The translations under genes were made by a program, and so were the position numbers. Below are positions 43,242 through 53,174 of a stretch of 64,000 bases of DNA, piece after piece. Under the pieces are notes generated by a model that saw nothing but the letters and a program-made list of their open reading frames with translations, searched no databases and was not told the origin of the DNA. Source of the stretch: Blastococcus sp. URHD0036 (GTDB taxonomy: Bacteria > Actinomycetota > Actinomycetes > Mycobacteriales > Geodermatophilaceae); the NCBI RefSeq assembly GCF_000701365.1, contig NZ_JNIK01000015.1:186001-250000 (forward strand), given 5' to 3'. Numbering within the stretch: the first letter of the stretch is position 1; every line of letters begins with the position of its first letter.

Positions 43242-45287
43242 GTGCGGAGCCTCCGCGGTGGGCCGCCGGCCGGGGTGGCGCCGCGCGCCGCGGGCCCGGC
43301 GGTCGGCGGCGGCGGACCGCGTCTGGACCTGGACGAGGCGACCGGGCTGCCCAACCGGGTGTCGGGGCTGGCCGCGCCCGCCCGATCGGTCGCGGCGGCG
43401 GCCGACTCGCCCGAGGCGGCGGTCGGCCGGCTCCTGGCCGAGCGCGCGGACCTCTGGCAGCTCTCGCCGGAGGACGCCGCAGGCATCGCCGTCGCCTCGG
43501 TGAGCGGCTCCCGCCTGCGCACCGCCCACCTCGTCCAGCGCGTCGACGGCGTCGACGTCTTCGGGTCCGACGTCACCGCCGCCATCGGCCCGGGCGGTGA
43601 GGTGGTCTCCGTGGCCGGCCAGTTCTTCCCCGGGGCGGCGGAGTCGGGCCCGCCCGGCCGCGCGGACGGGATCTCGCCGGAGCAGGCGATCGCGCTCGCC
43701 GCGACCGACCTGACCGGCCTGCCGGTCGACGCCTCTGCGTTCGTCGCGGAGGAGCGGGACGAGCAGGAGGAGCAGGACGGAACGGGTGACGGCGGCTACC
43801 GCAGCTACCTGGTCCCGCCGGCGGAGGCCTCGGGGGAGCTCCGGTTCGACCGCCCCGTCCGGGTCCGGGAGGTGCTGTTCCCGCTCGGCGGCCGGCGGTT
43901 CGCCCGCGGCTGGTACCTGGAACTGTGGATCGCGACCTTCCCGGCGTTCGCCTACGTCGTCGAGGCCGACGGTGCGCCGGAGGTCCTCTTCCGCCGGAAC
44001 CTCCGCGCCGACGTCGCCTTCGGCTACCGGGTCCACAACACCGGCGACGCCGTGTTCCGGCCGGAGGACGGCCCGGCACCGGGGTCGCCGCACCCGACCG
44101 GCGTCCCCGACGGCTTCCAGGCGCCGCCCGTCCCCGAGCGGCTGATCATCCTGGAGAGCCTGCTGCCCGGCCGGCCGTGGCTGCCGGACGGGGCGACCAC
44201 GACCGACGGCAACAACTGCCTGGCCTACGCCGACCTGCGCGGGCCCGACGGCCTCGGCAAGGGCGACGTCCTCGGGCAGGTCACCAGCCCGGGCGTGTTC
44301 GACCACACCTACGACCACGCGAAGCCGGCCTCGGACCCGGAGAACCTGCAGGCCAGCCTGGTCGGGATGTTCTTCCACGTGAACTGGCTGCACGACCGGT
44401 GGTACGAGGCCGGCTTCGACGAGGCCGCGGGCAACGCGCAGCAGGTGGCCATCGACGGGGGCGGCGTGGCCGGCGACCCGATCCTCGCCGAGGGCAACGA
44501 CTTCAGCGGCACCGACAACGCCAACATGCAGACGCCGGCGGACGGCAGCAGCCCCCGCATGCAGATGTTCGAGTTCCGGGGCACGTCGCCGTCGCGGACC
44601 AGCAACCACGAGGCCCTGATCACCTTCCACGAGATGGGCCACTACGTGACCAACCGGCTGGTCGGCAACGCCGCCGGGCTGGCCAACCGGCAGGGCCGCG
44701 CGATGGGGGAGGGCTGGGGGGACTTCTTCGCGATCTGCATGACCTCGCAGGAGACCGATGCCTTCGCCACCGGCGTGTTCCCGGTCGGCGGGTGGACCGA
44801 CCTGACCCCCACCTTCACCGACAACTACTACTTCTCGATCCGCCGCTACCCGTACTCGGCGGACATGGCGAAGAACCCGCTGACCTTCCGCCACATCGGC
44901 GACGGCGCCCTGCTGCCCCTCGGCCCGCCGCGCAGCCCGCAGGGCGGCGGCGCCAACAGCGCGGTGCACAACGCCGGGGAGATCTGGTGCGCGGCGCTGT
45001 GGGAGGTCTTCGTCGGCCTGGTGGCCCGGCACGGGCACGCGGAGGCCGAACGGCGGGTGCTCGAGTACGTCATCGGCGGCCTCAAGCTCACGCCGTCCAT
45101 GCCCACCTACACCCAGGCCCGCGACGGCATCCTCGACGCCGTCGCCGCGCTGGACCCGGACGACGTGTCCACCGTGTGGGCCGGCTTCGCCAAGCGCGGG
45201 ATGGGCGTCGACGCGGTGTCGCCACCTGCCACCTCGACGTCCCTGGCCGGGGTGGTCGAGAGCTTCGCCACCCCCTCGCCGCTCTAG
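43242..45287 (+). CDS. M36-type (fungalysin-like) metallopeptidase, probable 5' frameshift
   Basis: The frame from the GTG encodes 681 residues: an FTP-like propeptide (about 20-145) and an M36 catalytic domain with zinc motif HEMGHYVTNRL (463-467 HExxH) and the downstream ligand region GEGWGDFFAI. No signal peptide is seen. A better start, ATG at 43192 with AGGGGA upstream, encodes MATRDLPQDFTR and then stops. The bases that follow read LYDVGVRSL in the frame of the main gene. Adding one base near 43226 joins them, so the true product probably starts at 43192 or the N-terminus has been lost. The membrane-protein gene follows after 32 bp. Confidence 0.82.
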   Translation: MRSLRGGPPAGVAPRAAGPAVGGGGPRLDLDEATGLPNRVSGLAAPARSVAAAADSPEAAVGRLLAERADLWQLSPEDAAGIAVASVSGSRLRTAHLVQRVDGVDVFGSDVTAAIGPGGEVVSVAGQFFPGAAESGPPGRADGISPEQAIALAATDLTGLPVDASAFVAEERDEQEEQDGTGDGGYRSYLVPPAEASGELRFDRPVRVREVLFPLGGRRFARGWYLELWIATFPAFAYVVEADGAPEVLFRRNLRADVAFGYRVHNTGDAVFRPEDGPAPGSPHPTGVPDGFQAPPVPERLIILESLLPGRPWLPDGATTTDGNNCLAYADLRGPDGLGKGDVLGQVTSPGVFDHTYDHAKPASDPENLQASLVGMFFHVNWLHDRWYEAGFDEAAGNAQQVAIDGGGVAGDPILAEGNDFSGTDNANMQTPADGSSPRMQMFEFRGTSPSRTSNHEALITFHEMGHYVTNRLVGNAAGLANRQGRAMGEGWGDFFAICMTSQETDAFATGVFPVGGWTDLTPTFTDNYYFSIRRYPYSADMAKNPLTFRHIGDGALLPLGPPRSPQGGGANSAVHNAGEIWCAALWEVFVGLVARHGHAEAERRVLEYVIGGLKLTPSMPTYTQARDGILDAVAALDPDDVSTVWAGFAKRGMGVDAVSPPATSTSLAGVVESFATPSPL

Positions 45288-45319
45288 AGCCGCGCCCACC
45301 GGTCCCGGCAGGAGGCGGA

Positions 45320-47200
45320 GTGCAGCAGCAGCAGCGGGACGAGCTCGCCGGATACCTCGCCGGCTTCCTGCCGGCCCTGGACCTGAGGACCGCCACGGAG
45401 TTCGGCCGCGACGGACGGCCGGGGGAGTGGGACCCCGACCTGGCCTGCGCGATCCGCGTGGAGGTGGGCGAGCTGGTCGCCCGCAGTCCCGCGCTGCGCA
45501 CCGCGCTGGCGGACGTGCGCCGGGGCGCGGACCCGAGGCAGCTGGTGCCCTCGCTGGCGGCGGCGCTCGACGGCGACGACCCCCACCGCGCCGAGGTGCT
45601 GTGGGCCCTGCTCGGCGGCGATCCGCAGGAGCCGGTCGCCGGCCAGGACGGCCGCGGGCACCGGTTCAAGAGCGACGGCTGGCTGGCCCGGGGCTTCGCG
45701 GCCGGCTTGATGAACGTGCTGGTGCTGGCGACCGTGGTGATCGGGGTCCTCGCCGCCGGGGGCGGCCTGGAACCGCCGGCCGCGCGGGAGAGCCTGGCGG
45801 TGACCCTGCTCCGGCTGTTCACGCTCTGGTGCCTGGCCTTCCTCCCCGGCTGGCTGTACATCCGCTTCCTCGGCCAGCGGGCGGGCTCGGTGTGGCAGGA
45901 GTTCGTGGTGCACCTGCACCGGCTGGGCTGGGACGAGCCGCAGTTCCTCCCGCGGCCGCCCGAGAGCTCGCAGTTCCGTGCGGCCTGGCAGCAGGCCGGG
46001 GGCGCGCTGGTCGACCAGCGCCGGAACCTCTACCGCCTGAAGTTCGACAGCTACTACGGCCGGTCCGTCGTCGAGAACGTCCACAACACCAACTTCGCCG
46101 TCCGGGTCGAGACGATGTTCCCCGTGTTCCTCGCGACGGCGGTCTACTCCGTCGGCTGGTTCACGGTCCTCTGGGACACGACGGCCCTCGCCGATCCGAC
46201 CTCGCTGTGGGACGTGCTCCGCTTCGCGTTCCTCGGGGCCTACGTGTTCATCGTGCAGAGCCTGATCCGCCGGTACTTCCAGAACGACCTGCGGCCCGGC
46301 GCGTACGCCCACGCCGTCCTGCGCATCGTCGTGGTGCTGCTGATCGTCGTGGCGCTCCACCAGGTGATGCCGGGCGACGACGTCCGGGTGGAGGCAGCGA
46401 TGGCCTTCGTCGTCGGCATCTTCCCGATCATCGCGCTGCAGGCGCTGCAGCGGCTGGCGGCCAGCACGCTGCGGGTCGTCGTCCCGCAGCTGAGTCCCGA
46501 CTACCCGCTCAACCAGCTGGACGGGCTCGACATCTGGTACGAGGCCCGGCTCCTGGAAGAGGGCATCGAGGACATGCAGAACCTCCGGACCGCCAACCTG
46601 GTGGACGTCATGCTGCACACCCGCGTGCCGGTCGGGCGGCTCGTCGACTGGGTGGACCAGGCCACCCTCTACGTGCACCTGGACCGCATCGAGCGGGGCT
46701 TCGCCGAGCGGCGGCTGGTCCGTCAGGCCCGCAACACCGTGGCCCGCGCCCACCGGGTGGCGCACCGGCCCGGGGCGAAGGAGCCGGCGCCGGCTACGCC
46801 GGACCCGCCGGCGGTCCCCTCCCGCATCCGGGGCTCGGTCAACCCGGCGCTGCGGGCCGGCACCGAGACCCGCGTCCGCCTGCGCCAGCTGGGCATCCGG
46901 ACGGCGACCGACCTGCTCAAGGCGTTCCCGCCCGATCAGATCGACCCGCGGGACCCGCCCGGGACCGACGGGTCCCCGGTCTTCCGCCACCCCTTCCCCG
47001 ACGAGGGCCTGGACGTCGACCAGATCAGGACGCTGGTCCGGGTCCTCGACGAGGACACCCACCTGGCCGCCGTCTGGAACTGGCAGGCCCACGGCGTGGT
47101 CGCCCGGAGTGCGGCACACCGGCCGCGGTCGGCGGGCGAGCGCCGTCCTCCCGTCGAGCCGACGGGACGGGTGGGTGATGCGCCGGTGACGGCGTCGTGA
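45320..47200 (+). CDS. unrecognised polytopic membrane protein of the peptidase island
   Basis: This 626-residue protein starts at a GTG with GGAGG upstream. About six helices lie between residues 130 and 380 (LMNVLVLATVVIGVLAAGGG; LLRLFTLWCLAFLPGWLYIR; MFPVFLATAVYSVGWFTVLW; VLRFAFLGAYVFIVQSLI; VLRIVVVLLIVVAL; AMAFVVGIFPIIALQAL). A long cytosolic C-terminal part includes PALRAGTETRVRLRQLGIRT, which resembles a helix-hairpin-helix. The N-terminal 120 residues are soluble. No family is recognised. It is co-oriented with the M36 gene, 32 bp behind it, and may localise or release the island's signal-less hydrolases. That role is inference. Confidence 0.72.
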   Translation: MQQQQRDELAGYLAGFLPALDLRTATEFGRDGRPGEWDPDLACAIRVEVGELVARSPALRTALADVRRGADPRQLVPSLAAALDGDDPHRAEVLWALLGGDPQEPVAGQDGRGHRFKSDGWLARGFAAGLMNVLVLATVVIGVLAAGGGLEPPAARESLAVTLLRLFTLWCLAFLPGWLYIRFLGQRAGSVWQEFVVHLHRLGWDEPQFLPRPPESSQFRAAWQQAGGALVDQRRNLYRLKFDSYYGRSVVENVHNTNFAVRVETMFPVFLATAVYSVGWFTVLWDTTALADPTSLWDVLRFAFLGAYVFIVQSLIRRYFQNDLRPGAYAHAVLRIVVVLLIVVALHQVMPGDDVRVEAAMAFVVGIFPIIALQALQRLAASTLRVVVPQLSPDYPLNQLDGLDIWYEARLLEEGIEDMQNLRTANLVDVMLHTRVPVGRLVDWVDQATLYVHLDRIERGFAERRLVRQARNTVARAHRVAHRPGAKEPAPATPDPPAVPSRIRGSVNPALRAGTETRVRLRQLGIRTATDLLKAFPPDQIDPRDPPGTDGSPVFRHPFPDEGLDVDQIRTLVRVLDEDTHLAAVWNWQAHGVVARSAAHRPRSAGERRPPVEPTGRVGDAPVTAS

Positions 47201-47217
47201 CGGCCGGCGCGTGAGGT
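47175..47217 (+). promoter_or_regulatory. three-repeat SARP-type operator with -10, leaderless nuclease promoter
   Basis: GTGATGC (47175), GTGACGG (47186) and GTGACGG (47197) form three heptads at exact 11-bp steps, partly inside the end of the membrane-protein gene. TGAGGT (47212-47217) follows the last heptad after 8 bp and precedes the nuclease ATG by only 6 bp. Transcription and translation would therefore start at or next to the same base. Confidence 0.75.
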
Positions 47218-47223
47218 GGGGGC

Positions 47224-48057
47224 ATGACCGACGTGCTGGCCGTCGAGGTGCGCGAGGGCTACGACCCGGCCTTCCTCGAGGTGGAGATCCCGGTCCCCGC
47301 GCCGGTCGACGCCGTCTCGGCCGACGTGGCGCACACGGTCGACGGGGGGACCCTCGTGCGGCACGTGCACTTCTCGCTGCAGATGAGCGCCTCGCGGCGG
47401 TTCGCCCTGTGGGTCGGGTGGAACATCGACGGCGGCAGCCTCAAGGCGCTCAGCCGCACGGGCCAGGAGTTCGTCAACGACCCGCAGATCGCCGCAGCCG
47501 GCCAGGTGGGGAACGCCCTGTACGCCGGCAACCGCCTCGACCGGGGCCACATCGCGCGCCGGGCGGACCTGCTCTGGGGCAGCCTCGCCGAGGCCGGCCG
47601 GGCCAACCGTGACTCGTTCCTCTTCACCAACATCACGCCGCAGATGGACGACTTCAACCAGAGCGCGCAGGACGGCGTCTGGGGCCGGCTCGAGGACGCG
47701 GTCTTCGCCGACGTGGAGGTCCAGGACCTGCGGGTGAGCGTCTTCGGCGGCCCCGTCTTCGCCGCCGACGACCGCGCCTACCGCGGGGTGCGGCTGCCAC
47801 GGGAGTACTGGAAGCTCATCGCCTTCCGGGAGGCGGGGGTGCTCAAGGCGCGGGCGTTCCTGCTCACGCAGGCCCTCGACCAGCTCGAGCTGCTGGACCT
47901 GGACGAGTTCCGCGTCTTCCAGGTGGCGGTCGCCGAGCTCGAGGCGCGCACCGGTCTGCGCTTCCCGGACGTGCTCCGGGCTGCCGACGTGGGTGCGCTG
48001 CCCGGGCTGGTGGGGGAGCGGGAGCCACTCGGCAGCCCGGCCGACATCCGGTGGTGA
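47224..48057 (+). CDS. DNA/RNA non-specific endonuclease (NUC family)
   Basis: This 277-residue nuclease has the beta-beta-alpha-metal active site of the Serratia nuclease family: NRLDRGHIARRAD (D106-R-G-H109, H109 the general base) and FTNITPQMDDFNQSAQ (N145 the Mg ligand). The family hydrolyses single- and double-stranded DNA and RNA and is normally exported. Here no signal peptide is present, and no ribosome site lies between the -10-like element and the ATG, which suggests a leaderless mRNA. It converges with the hydrolase gene, leaving 9 bp between stops. Confidence 0.88.
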   Translation: MTDVLAVEVREGYDPAFLEVEIPVPAPVDAVSADVAHTVDGGTLVRHVHFSLQMSASRRFALWVGWNIDGGSLKALSRTGQEFVNDPQIAAAGQVGNALYAGNRLDRGHIARRADLLWGSLAEAGRANRDSFLFTNITPQMDDFNQSAQDGVWGRLEDAVFADVEVQDLRVSVFGGPVFAADDRAYRGVRLPREYWKLIAFREAGVLKARAFLLTQALDQLELLDLDEFRVFQVAVAELEARTGLRFPDVLRAADVGALPGLVGEREPLGSPADIRW

Positions 48058-48066
48058 GCCCGCGGC

Positions 48067-49368
<1,302 letters not shown>

Positions 49369-49376
49369 CGGGCCTC

Positions 49377-51125
49377 CTAGATGGACTGGATCGCACGCAT
49401 GAGGTCGAGCAGGCCGTGGCCCTCGAAGTAGCGCTCGCGGCCCAGCGGGGTCGCACTCGCCAGGAAGATCTCCTTGACCTCCAGTGGCCGGCCGATGAAC
49501 TCGCGCCGGATGGACAGGAAGGCCGCGATGGCCCCCGAGACGTGCGGCGCGGCCATGCTGGTGCCGCTGTCCTCGACGTAGAAGGCGGGGTCCGGGTCGC
49601 CGGTCGCCGTGGCCACGGCGTGCTCGTGGTCGGCGGGGAGGGGCTCCATGTGCGAGAGCGCGTCGGCCTTCTTCCGCCCCGCCGCGCACGACAGGATCCG
49701 TTCCCCCGGCGCCACGAGGTCCGGCTTCAGCCGGCCGTCGCCCGTGGGCCCCTTCGAGGAGAAGTAGGAGATGCCGAACATGTGCGGCGACTCCCGGTGC
49801 GTCGAGCCGACCGTGAGCGCGTGCTGGGCGTTGCCCGGGTCGTTGATGGTGTTCGACAGGCCCACCTTGGTCACGCGGCCGTTCGCCGTCAGAGCCGTGT
49901 AGCCGGTGTTGCCGGCCGCGGTCACGACGACCACCCCCGACTGCACCAGCCGGTTCACCTCGGTGCACAGCGGGCTCTGCCCGCAGGCGAACATCTCGGC
50001 GTCGAACTCGTAGCCCACGCTGAGGTTGACGCCGTGGACGCGGAGCAGCTTCGGGTTGTCGTTGAGCTTCTCCCGGATGTACTCCAGGGCGCGCACGATG
50101 GTGCTGGAGCGCCCGCCGCCGTCGTCGTCGAGCACCCGGAGGCTGACCAGCCGGCAGCGCGGGGCGACCCCGTGGAAGCGGTCGCGCTCGCGGTCGGTGC
50201 GGACCAGCCGCTCGGTGGTCGTCCGCTTCCGCTTCGGCAGGTTCTCCTGCTCGTCGTCGGCGACGATGCGCTCCTCCTGCTCCAGGACCACCGCCGGCAC
50301 GTCCGGGGGGACGCGGCCGGCGATGATCCCGGCGACGTGCGTCCCGTGGCCGAGCGGGTCGTCGAGCGCGTGCTCCACGTGCGCCGCCAGCCGGGTCCGC
50401 CGCTCCGCCTCGTCGAGCATCGCTCCGCCCGGGAGCTCCTCGTCGGGGTCGGCGAGCCGCGCGCCGTCGATCGGCACGAAGCAGCGGTGCAGGTTGCTCA
50501 CCGACGGGTCGCGCAGCGCGTGGTCCCCCGGCGGGCCGAAGTGCGGGTGCGACGCGTCGATCCCGGAGTCGATGACCGCCCAGGTGACGTTCTCCCCGGT
50601 GGCCTCGAAGGAGCGCAGCGCCGCGTCGCCCTTGATCGTGGCGACGGACCGGGAGATCTGGGCCCGCACCGGGAAGTCGGGCCAGAGCTTGTAGATGATG
50701 CGGTACCGCATCTCGTCCGGATCGTGACCGGCCGCGTCGCCCGCCGCGTCCCGGCGGGACCGTGCCGCGGCCTGCTGCTCGTCGGCGGCGACGAGCGTCT
50801 TCCACTCGCGCAGGGTCATGTCCGCGCGGAAGTAGGCCTTGGACACCTTGGCGACGTCCCACGGCGGACCGGGCTCCCAGTTGCCGATGACCTGCCGGAA
50901 CAGCTCACGGAACGCCGAGCCGGCGCCGGCCAGCCCGTCGACGTGCAGGACGTTGAGCTCCACCATGTACGGGCCGCGCTCGTCCGGCGTGGAGCCCAGG
51001 CCCCAGCGCCGGCGGTTGGCGTCGTCCTCGAGCTCCGGTGGAGCCGTCAGGCGGGACAGCCGGTCGCTGCGGAACTCGCCGCTGGGCACCGCCTCCGCGT
51101 CGGTGCCGTCGTCGCCGCTGGTCAT
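49377..51125 (-). CDS. subtilisin-like serine protease (S8)
   Basis: This 582-residue protease has the complete S8 triad: D186 (WAVIDSGIDASHPHF), H260 (GHGTHVAG) and S523 (GTSMAAPH), with the oxyanion asparagine region VVVTAAGNTGYTAL. The first 170 residues form a soluble N-terminal region and no signal peptide is present, which is atypical for a subtilase. A polar insertion around 290-320 (LEQEERIVADDEQENLPKRK) may be an autocleavage or regulatory loop. GGAGGAA precedes the ATG. It is third in the minus-strand operon. Confidence 0.88.
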   Translation of the reverse strand: MTSGDDGTDAEAVPSGEFRSDRLSRLTAPPELEDDANRRRWGLGSTPDERGPYMVELNVLHVDGLAGAGSAFRELFRQVIGNWEPGPPWDVAKVSKAYFRADMTLREWKTLVAADEQQAAARSRRDAAGDAAGHDPDEMRYRIIYKLWPDFPVRAQISRSVATIKGDAALRSFEATGENVTWAVIDSGIDASHPHFGPPGDHALRDPSVSNLHRCFVPIDGARLADPDEELPGGAMLDEAERRTRLAAHVEHALDDPLGHGTHVAGIIAGRVPPDVPAVVLEQEERIVADDEQENLPKRKRTTTERLVRTDRERDRFHGVAPRCRLVSLRVLDDDGGGRSSTIVRALEYIREKLNDNPKLLRVHGVNLSVGYEFDAEMFACGQSPLCTEVNRLVQSGVVVVTAAGNTGYTALTANGRVTKVGLSNTINDPGNAQHALTVGSTHRESPHMFGISYFSSKGPTGDGRLKPDLVAPGERILSCAAGRKKADALSHMEPLPADHEHAVATATGDPDPAFYVEDSGTSMAAPHVSGAIAAFLSIRREFIGRPLEVKEIFLASATPLGRERYFEGHGLLDLMRAIQSI

Positions 51126-51152
51126 CGCGTTCCTCCGCGTCAGGTGTGCTGG

Positions 51153-51455
51153 CTACGCCGGCTCGACGCGCAGGTCGCCGTCCGCCGGGTACGGCTCCGC
51201 GACCGCCCCCTCGGGGACCGACCGCGCCCGGAAGGTGAGCCGTGCGCCGGGGTCGGCACCGGCCAGCAGCTCTCGGCGGAAGGAGACCGCCAGGTCGCCG
51301 CCGACGCGGCCCGACAGCAGGTCGGCGCGGCCGGCCACGGGCGCGGCGTCCTCGACGGCGACCTCGACGACGTCCCATCCGGTCCGCCGCGGGTCGGGCC
51401 CGCGGGCGCGCACCCGCCCACGGATGCGGGTCAGGTTGTCGATCCCCTGCACCAC
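51153..51455 (-). CDS. small unrecognised protein between M6 and S8 peptidase genes
   Basis: A frame of about 100 codons contains VQGIDNLTRIRGRVRARG, TGWDVVEVAVEDAAPV, GDLAVSFRRELLAGADPGAR and LTFRARSVP, a regular beta-rich pattern. The start is uncertain (GTG at 51455 or 51452); no good ribosome site is visible. It ends 27 bp before the S8 start and follows the M6 stop by about 40 bp. By position it could be a peptidase chaperone or inhibitor, though this is only inference. Confidence 0.6.
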   Translation of the reverse strand: MVQGIDNLTRIRGRVRARGPDPRRTGWDVVEVAVEDAAPVAGRADLLSGRVGGDLAVSFRRELLAGADPGARLTFRARSVPEGAVAEPYPADGDLRVEPA

Positions 51456-51496
51456 CGGAGGTGCCGGCTGCCGGACGGGGCCGCCCGGAGACCTCC

Positions 51497-53008
51497 TCAG
51501 CCGGCTCCCGGGCCGGCCGCGGCGACGAGCCGCTTCAGGGACTCGAGGTCGGACTCCAGGTGCGCCAGGACGGTGGTGACCTCCCCGTTCGTCCGGGGGC
51601 TCGGCACGAGGGCCCGCTCGCCGTCCGCGGCGTCGGCCGGCGACGCCGCGGGGCTCACCGACACGGTTGCCGTCATCGTCGGACCCGGCGCCGAGATCTG
51701 GGTGATCGCCACCGCGGTGTCCCGCCCGGTGTACGAGCCCGTGCTCGGTGTCGACGTGGGGGTCAGCTCGGTGTTCGCGCTGGTCCCCGGGTAGCAGTCG
51801 CCCGCGTCCCCGCGGTTGCGGTTGCGCTCGAGGTCCCGTTTCCCGTCGGCCTGGACCAGCCCGACCAGGTAGTGGTTCTCGTCGGCGTTGCTCGGCTGGT
51901 CGTCGTCCACGTGCCAGACCAGCAGGCCGCCGCCCGGCAGCAGGCCGTCGTAGCCGCTCTGCTGCCGGTTCTCCACGAGGAAGTACTCCGACCCCCGTGT
52001 GCCGTCGCGCCAGAGCCGGTGCACCTTTCGGCCGGCCTTGACGTCCTCGAAGGTCACCTTCCCGGCCTTGGTGACGCCGACCTCCGTCACCCAGCCCTGC
52101 TGCAGCTTGCACCAAGCCGAGGGGTGCGCCGGGAGGTCTCCGCCGCCGTTCCACGAGCCCCCGGCCATGAGGCACCAGTTCCCGATGCCCTCCGAGGTGT
52201 CGTCGGTGTCGTACAGGTCCGGGAAGCCGAACAGCAGGTGCCCGAGCTCGTGCGCGCTGACGCCGATCTTCGCGTCCTCGGGGATGGTGAGGTAGGCGAA
52301 GATCTTGGTGCCGTCGACGGCGTACTCGGTGGGCAGGACCCACTTGTGCGACCAGATGTCGCCCGGCTCGCCCGTCGCCTCGCCGCCGCGACCGGCGTGG
52401 ACGACCACGAACGCGTCGACGAAGCCGTTGCCGTCGTTGTCGTAGGGCTTGTAGTCCACCGTGCGGTTCGCGGCCTTCGCCGCGTCCCTGGCCAGGAACT
52501 GCGCACGCGGCGTCCCGGTGGGCCGGCCGATCCCGAAGTTGCCGTTGGCGTACCAGGACAGGCTCCGCGGCAGCCGGACCGGGCCGACCACCTCGCCCAC
52601 GAGGTCGATGAGGCCCCCGCTGACCTCCTTGTAGTACTCGGCGACACTGCCGCGCGGGAGCACCCCGGTGGAGAAGAACAGGTCCGTGAAGTGCTGCGTC
52701 GTCTGGGTCATCGGCCGGTCCGCGAAGTCCGCCAGCACGACGACGACCCGCACCTTGCCGCGCAGCGGGGTCCGCTCCGCCGCCGCGCGCGTGATGCTCC
52801 GGCTGGAGGTGCCCAGCGGGAACTGGTCGGGCGGGATGATCGTCCCGTCGTCGAAACCCGGCCAGTGGGGGCGGCGGGGCAGGGTCAGCTGGCGCAGGAT
52901 CGGCGACTCGGCGTCGGCGCGGAACTGCTGCAGCTCCTCGCGCAGGCGTTCCCGCAGTTCCGGGCTGGGCGCCACGGCGCAGAGGTCCCGCCACACGGCA
53001 ACGGACAT
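51497..53008 (-). CDS. M6-family (immune-inhibitor-A-like) metallopeptidase
   Basis: This 503-residue enzyme has the zinc motif SAHELGHLLFGFPDLYD (HExxH at 253-257, with the following F-P-D-L-Y-D characteristic of M6). It also has an N-terminal VVVVLADFADRPM strand, Ca-type DNDGNGFVDAFVVVHAG and VENRQQSGYDGLLPG. It starts at MSVAVWRDLC with GGGAG upstream, and no signal peptide is present although M6 enzymes are normally secreted. A SARP-type repeat pair lies 52-69 bp upstream. It leads the operon M6, small protein, S8, alpha/beta hydrolase. Confidence 0.86.
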   Translation of the reverse strand: MSVAVWRDLCAVAPSPELRERLREELQQFRADAESPILRQLTLPRRPHWPGFDDGTIIPPDQFPLGTSSRSITRAAAERTPLRGKVRVVVVLADFADRPMTQTTQHFTDLFFSTGVLPRGSVAEYYKEVSGGLIDLVGEVVGPVRLPRSLSWYANGNFGIGRPTGTPRAQFLARDAAKAANRTVDYKPYDNDGNGFVDAFVVVHAGRGGEATGEPGDIWSHKWVLPTEYAVDGTKIFAYLTIPEDAKIGVSAHELGHLLFGFPDLYDTDDTSEGIGNWCLMAGGSWNGGGDLPAHPSAWCKLQQGWVTEVGVTKAGKVTFEDVKAGRKVHRLWRDGTRGSEYFLVENRQQSGYDGLLPGGGLLVWHVDDDQPSNADENHYLVGLVQADGKRDLERNRNRGDAGDCYPGTSANTELTPTSTPSTGSYTGRDTAVAITQISAPGPTMTATVSVSPAASPADAADGERALVPSPRTNGEVTTVLAHLESDLESLKRLVAAAGPGAG

Positions 53009-53045
53009 GGCACATCTCCCGCTCTGATCGGCTGTCGGTCCCGTC

Positions 53046-53077
53046 ATGCTCGGCGGGCTGCGTCACGCCGGCGTCAC
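53046..53077 (-). promoter_or_regulatory. SARP-type operator/promoter of the M6-S8 operon
   Basis: On the minus strand GTGACGC starts at 53077 and again at 53066, exactly 11 bp apart. An xAxxxT element (GAGCAT, 53051 down to 53046) follows after 8 bp. Transcription would start about 30 nt before the M6 ATG. Confidence 0.7.
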
Positions 53078-53098
53078 CGGCACGTTCCCCCCGCCGCG

Positions 53099-53131
53099 GT
53101 GACACCGCGGTGACGCGCCGGGCGCCACGCT
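53099..53131 (+). promoter_or_regulatory. SARP-type operator/promoter of the DUF3616-M4 operon
   Basis: GTGACAC (53099) and GTGACGC (53110) are 11 bp apart. An xAxxxT element (CACGCT, 53126-53131) follows after 9 bp. This pair is back to back with the minus-strand pair at 53077, so the 166-bp divergent gap holds two opposed operators. Confidence 0.66.
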
Positions 53132-53174
53132 GCTCCGCGGACGTCCCGGACCGGGGCGTGGACGGCGCTGGGGG

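Noticed and set aside
43095-45299. 734-codon open frame on the minus strand across the M36 gene
   Set aside because: It is a GC-rich shadow of the plus-strand M36 gene, which has a complete HExxH site; the antisense product is Arg/Val/Gly low-complexity with no motif.
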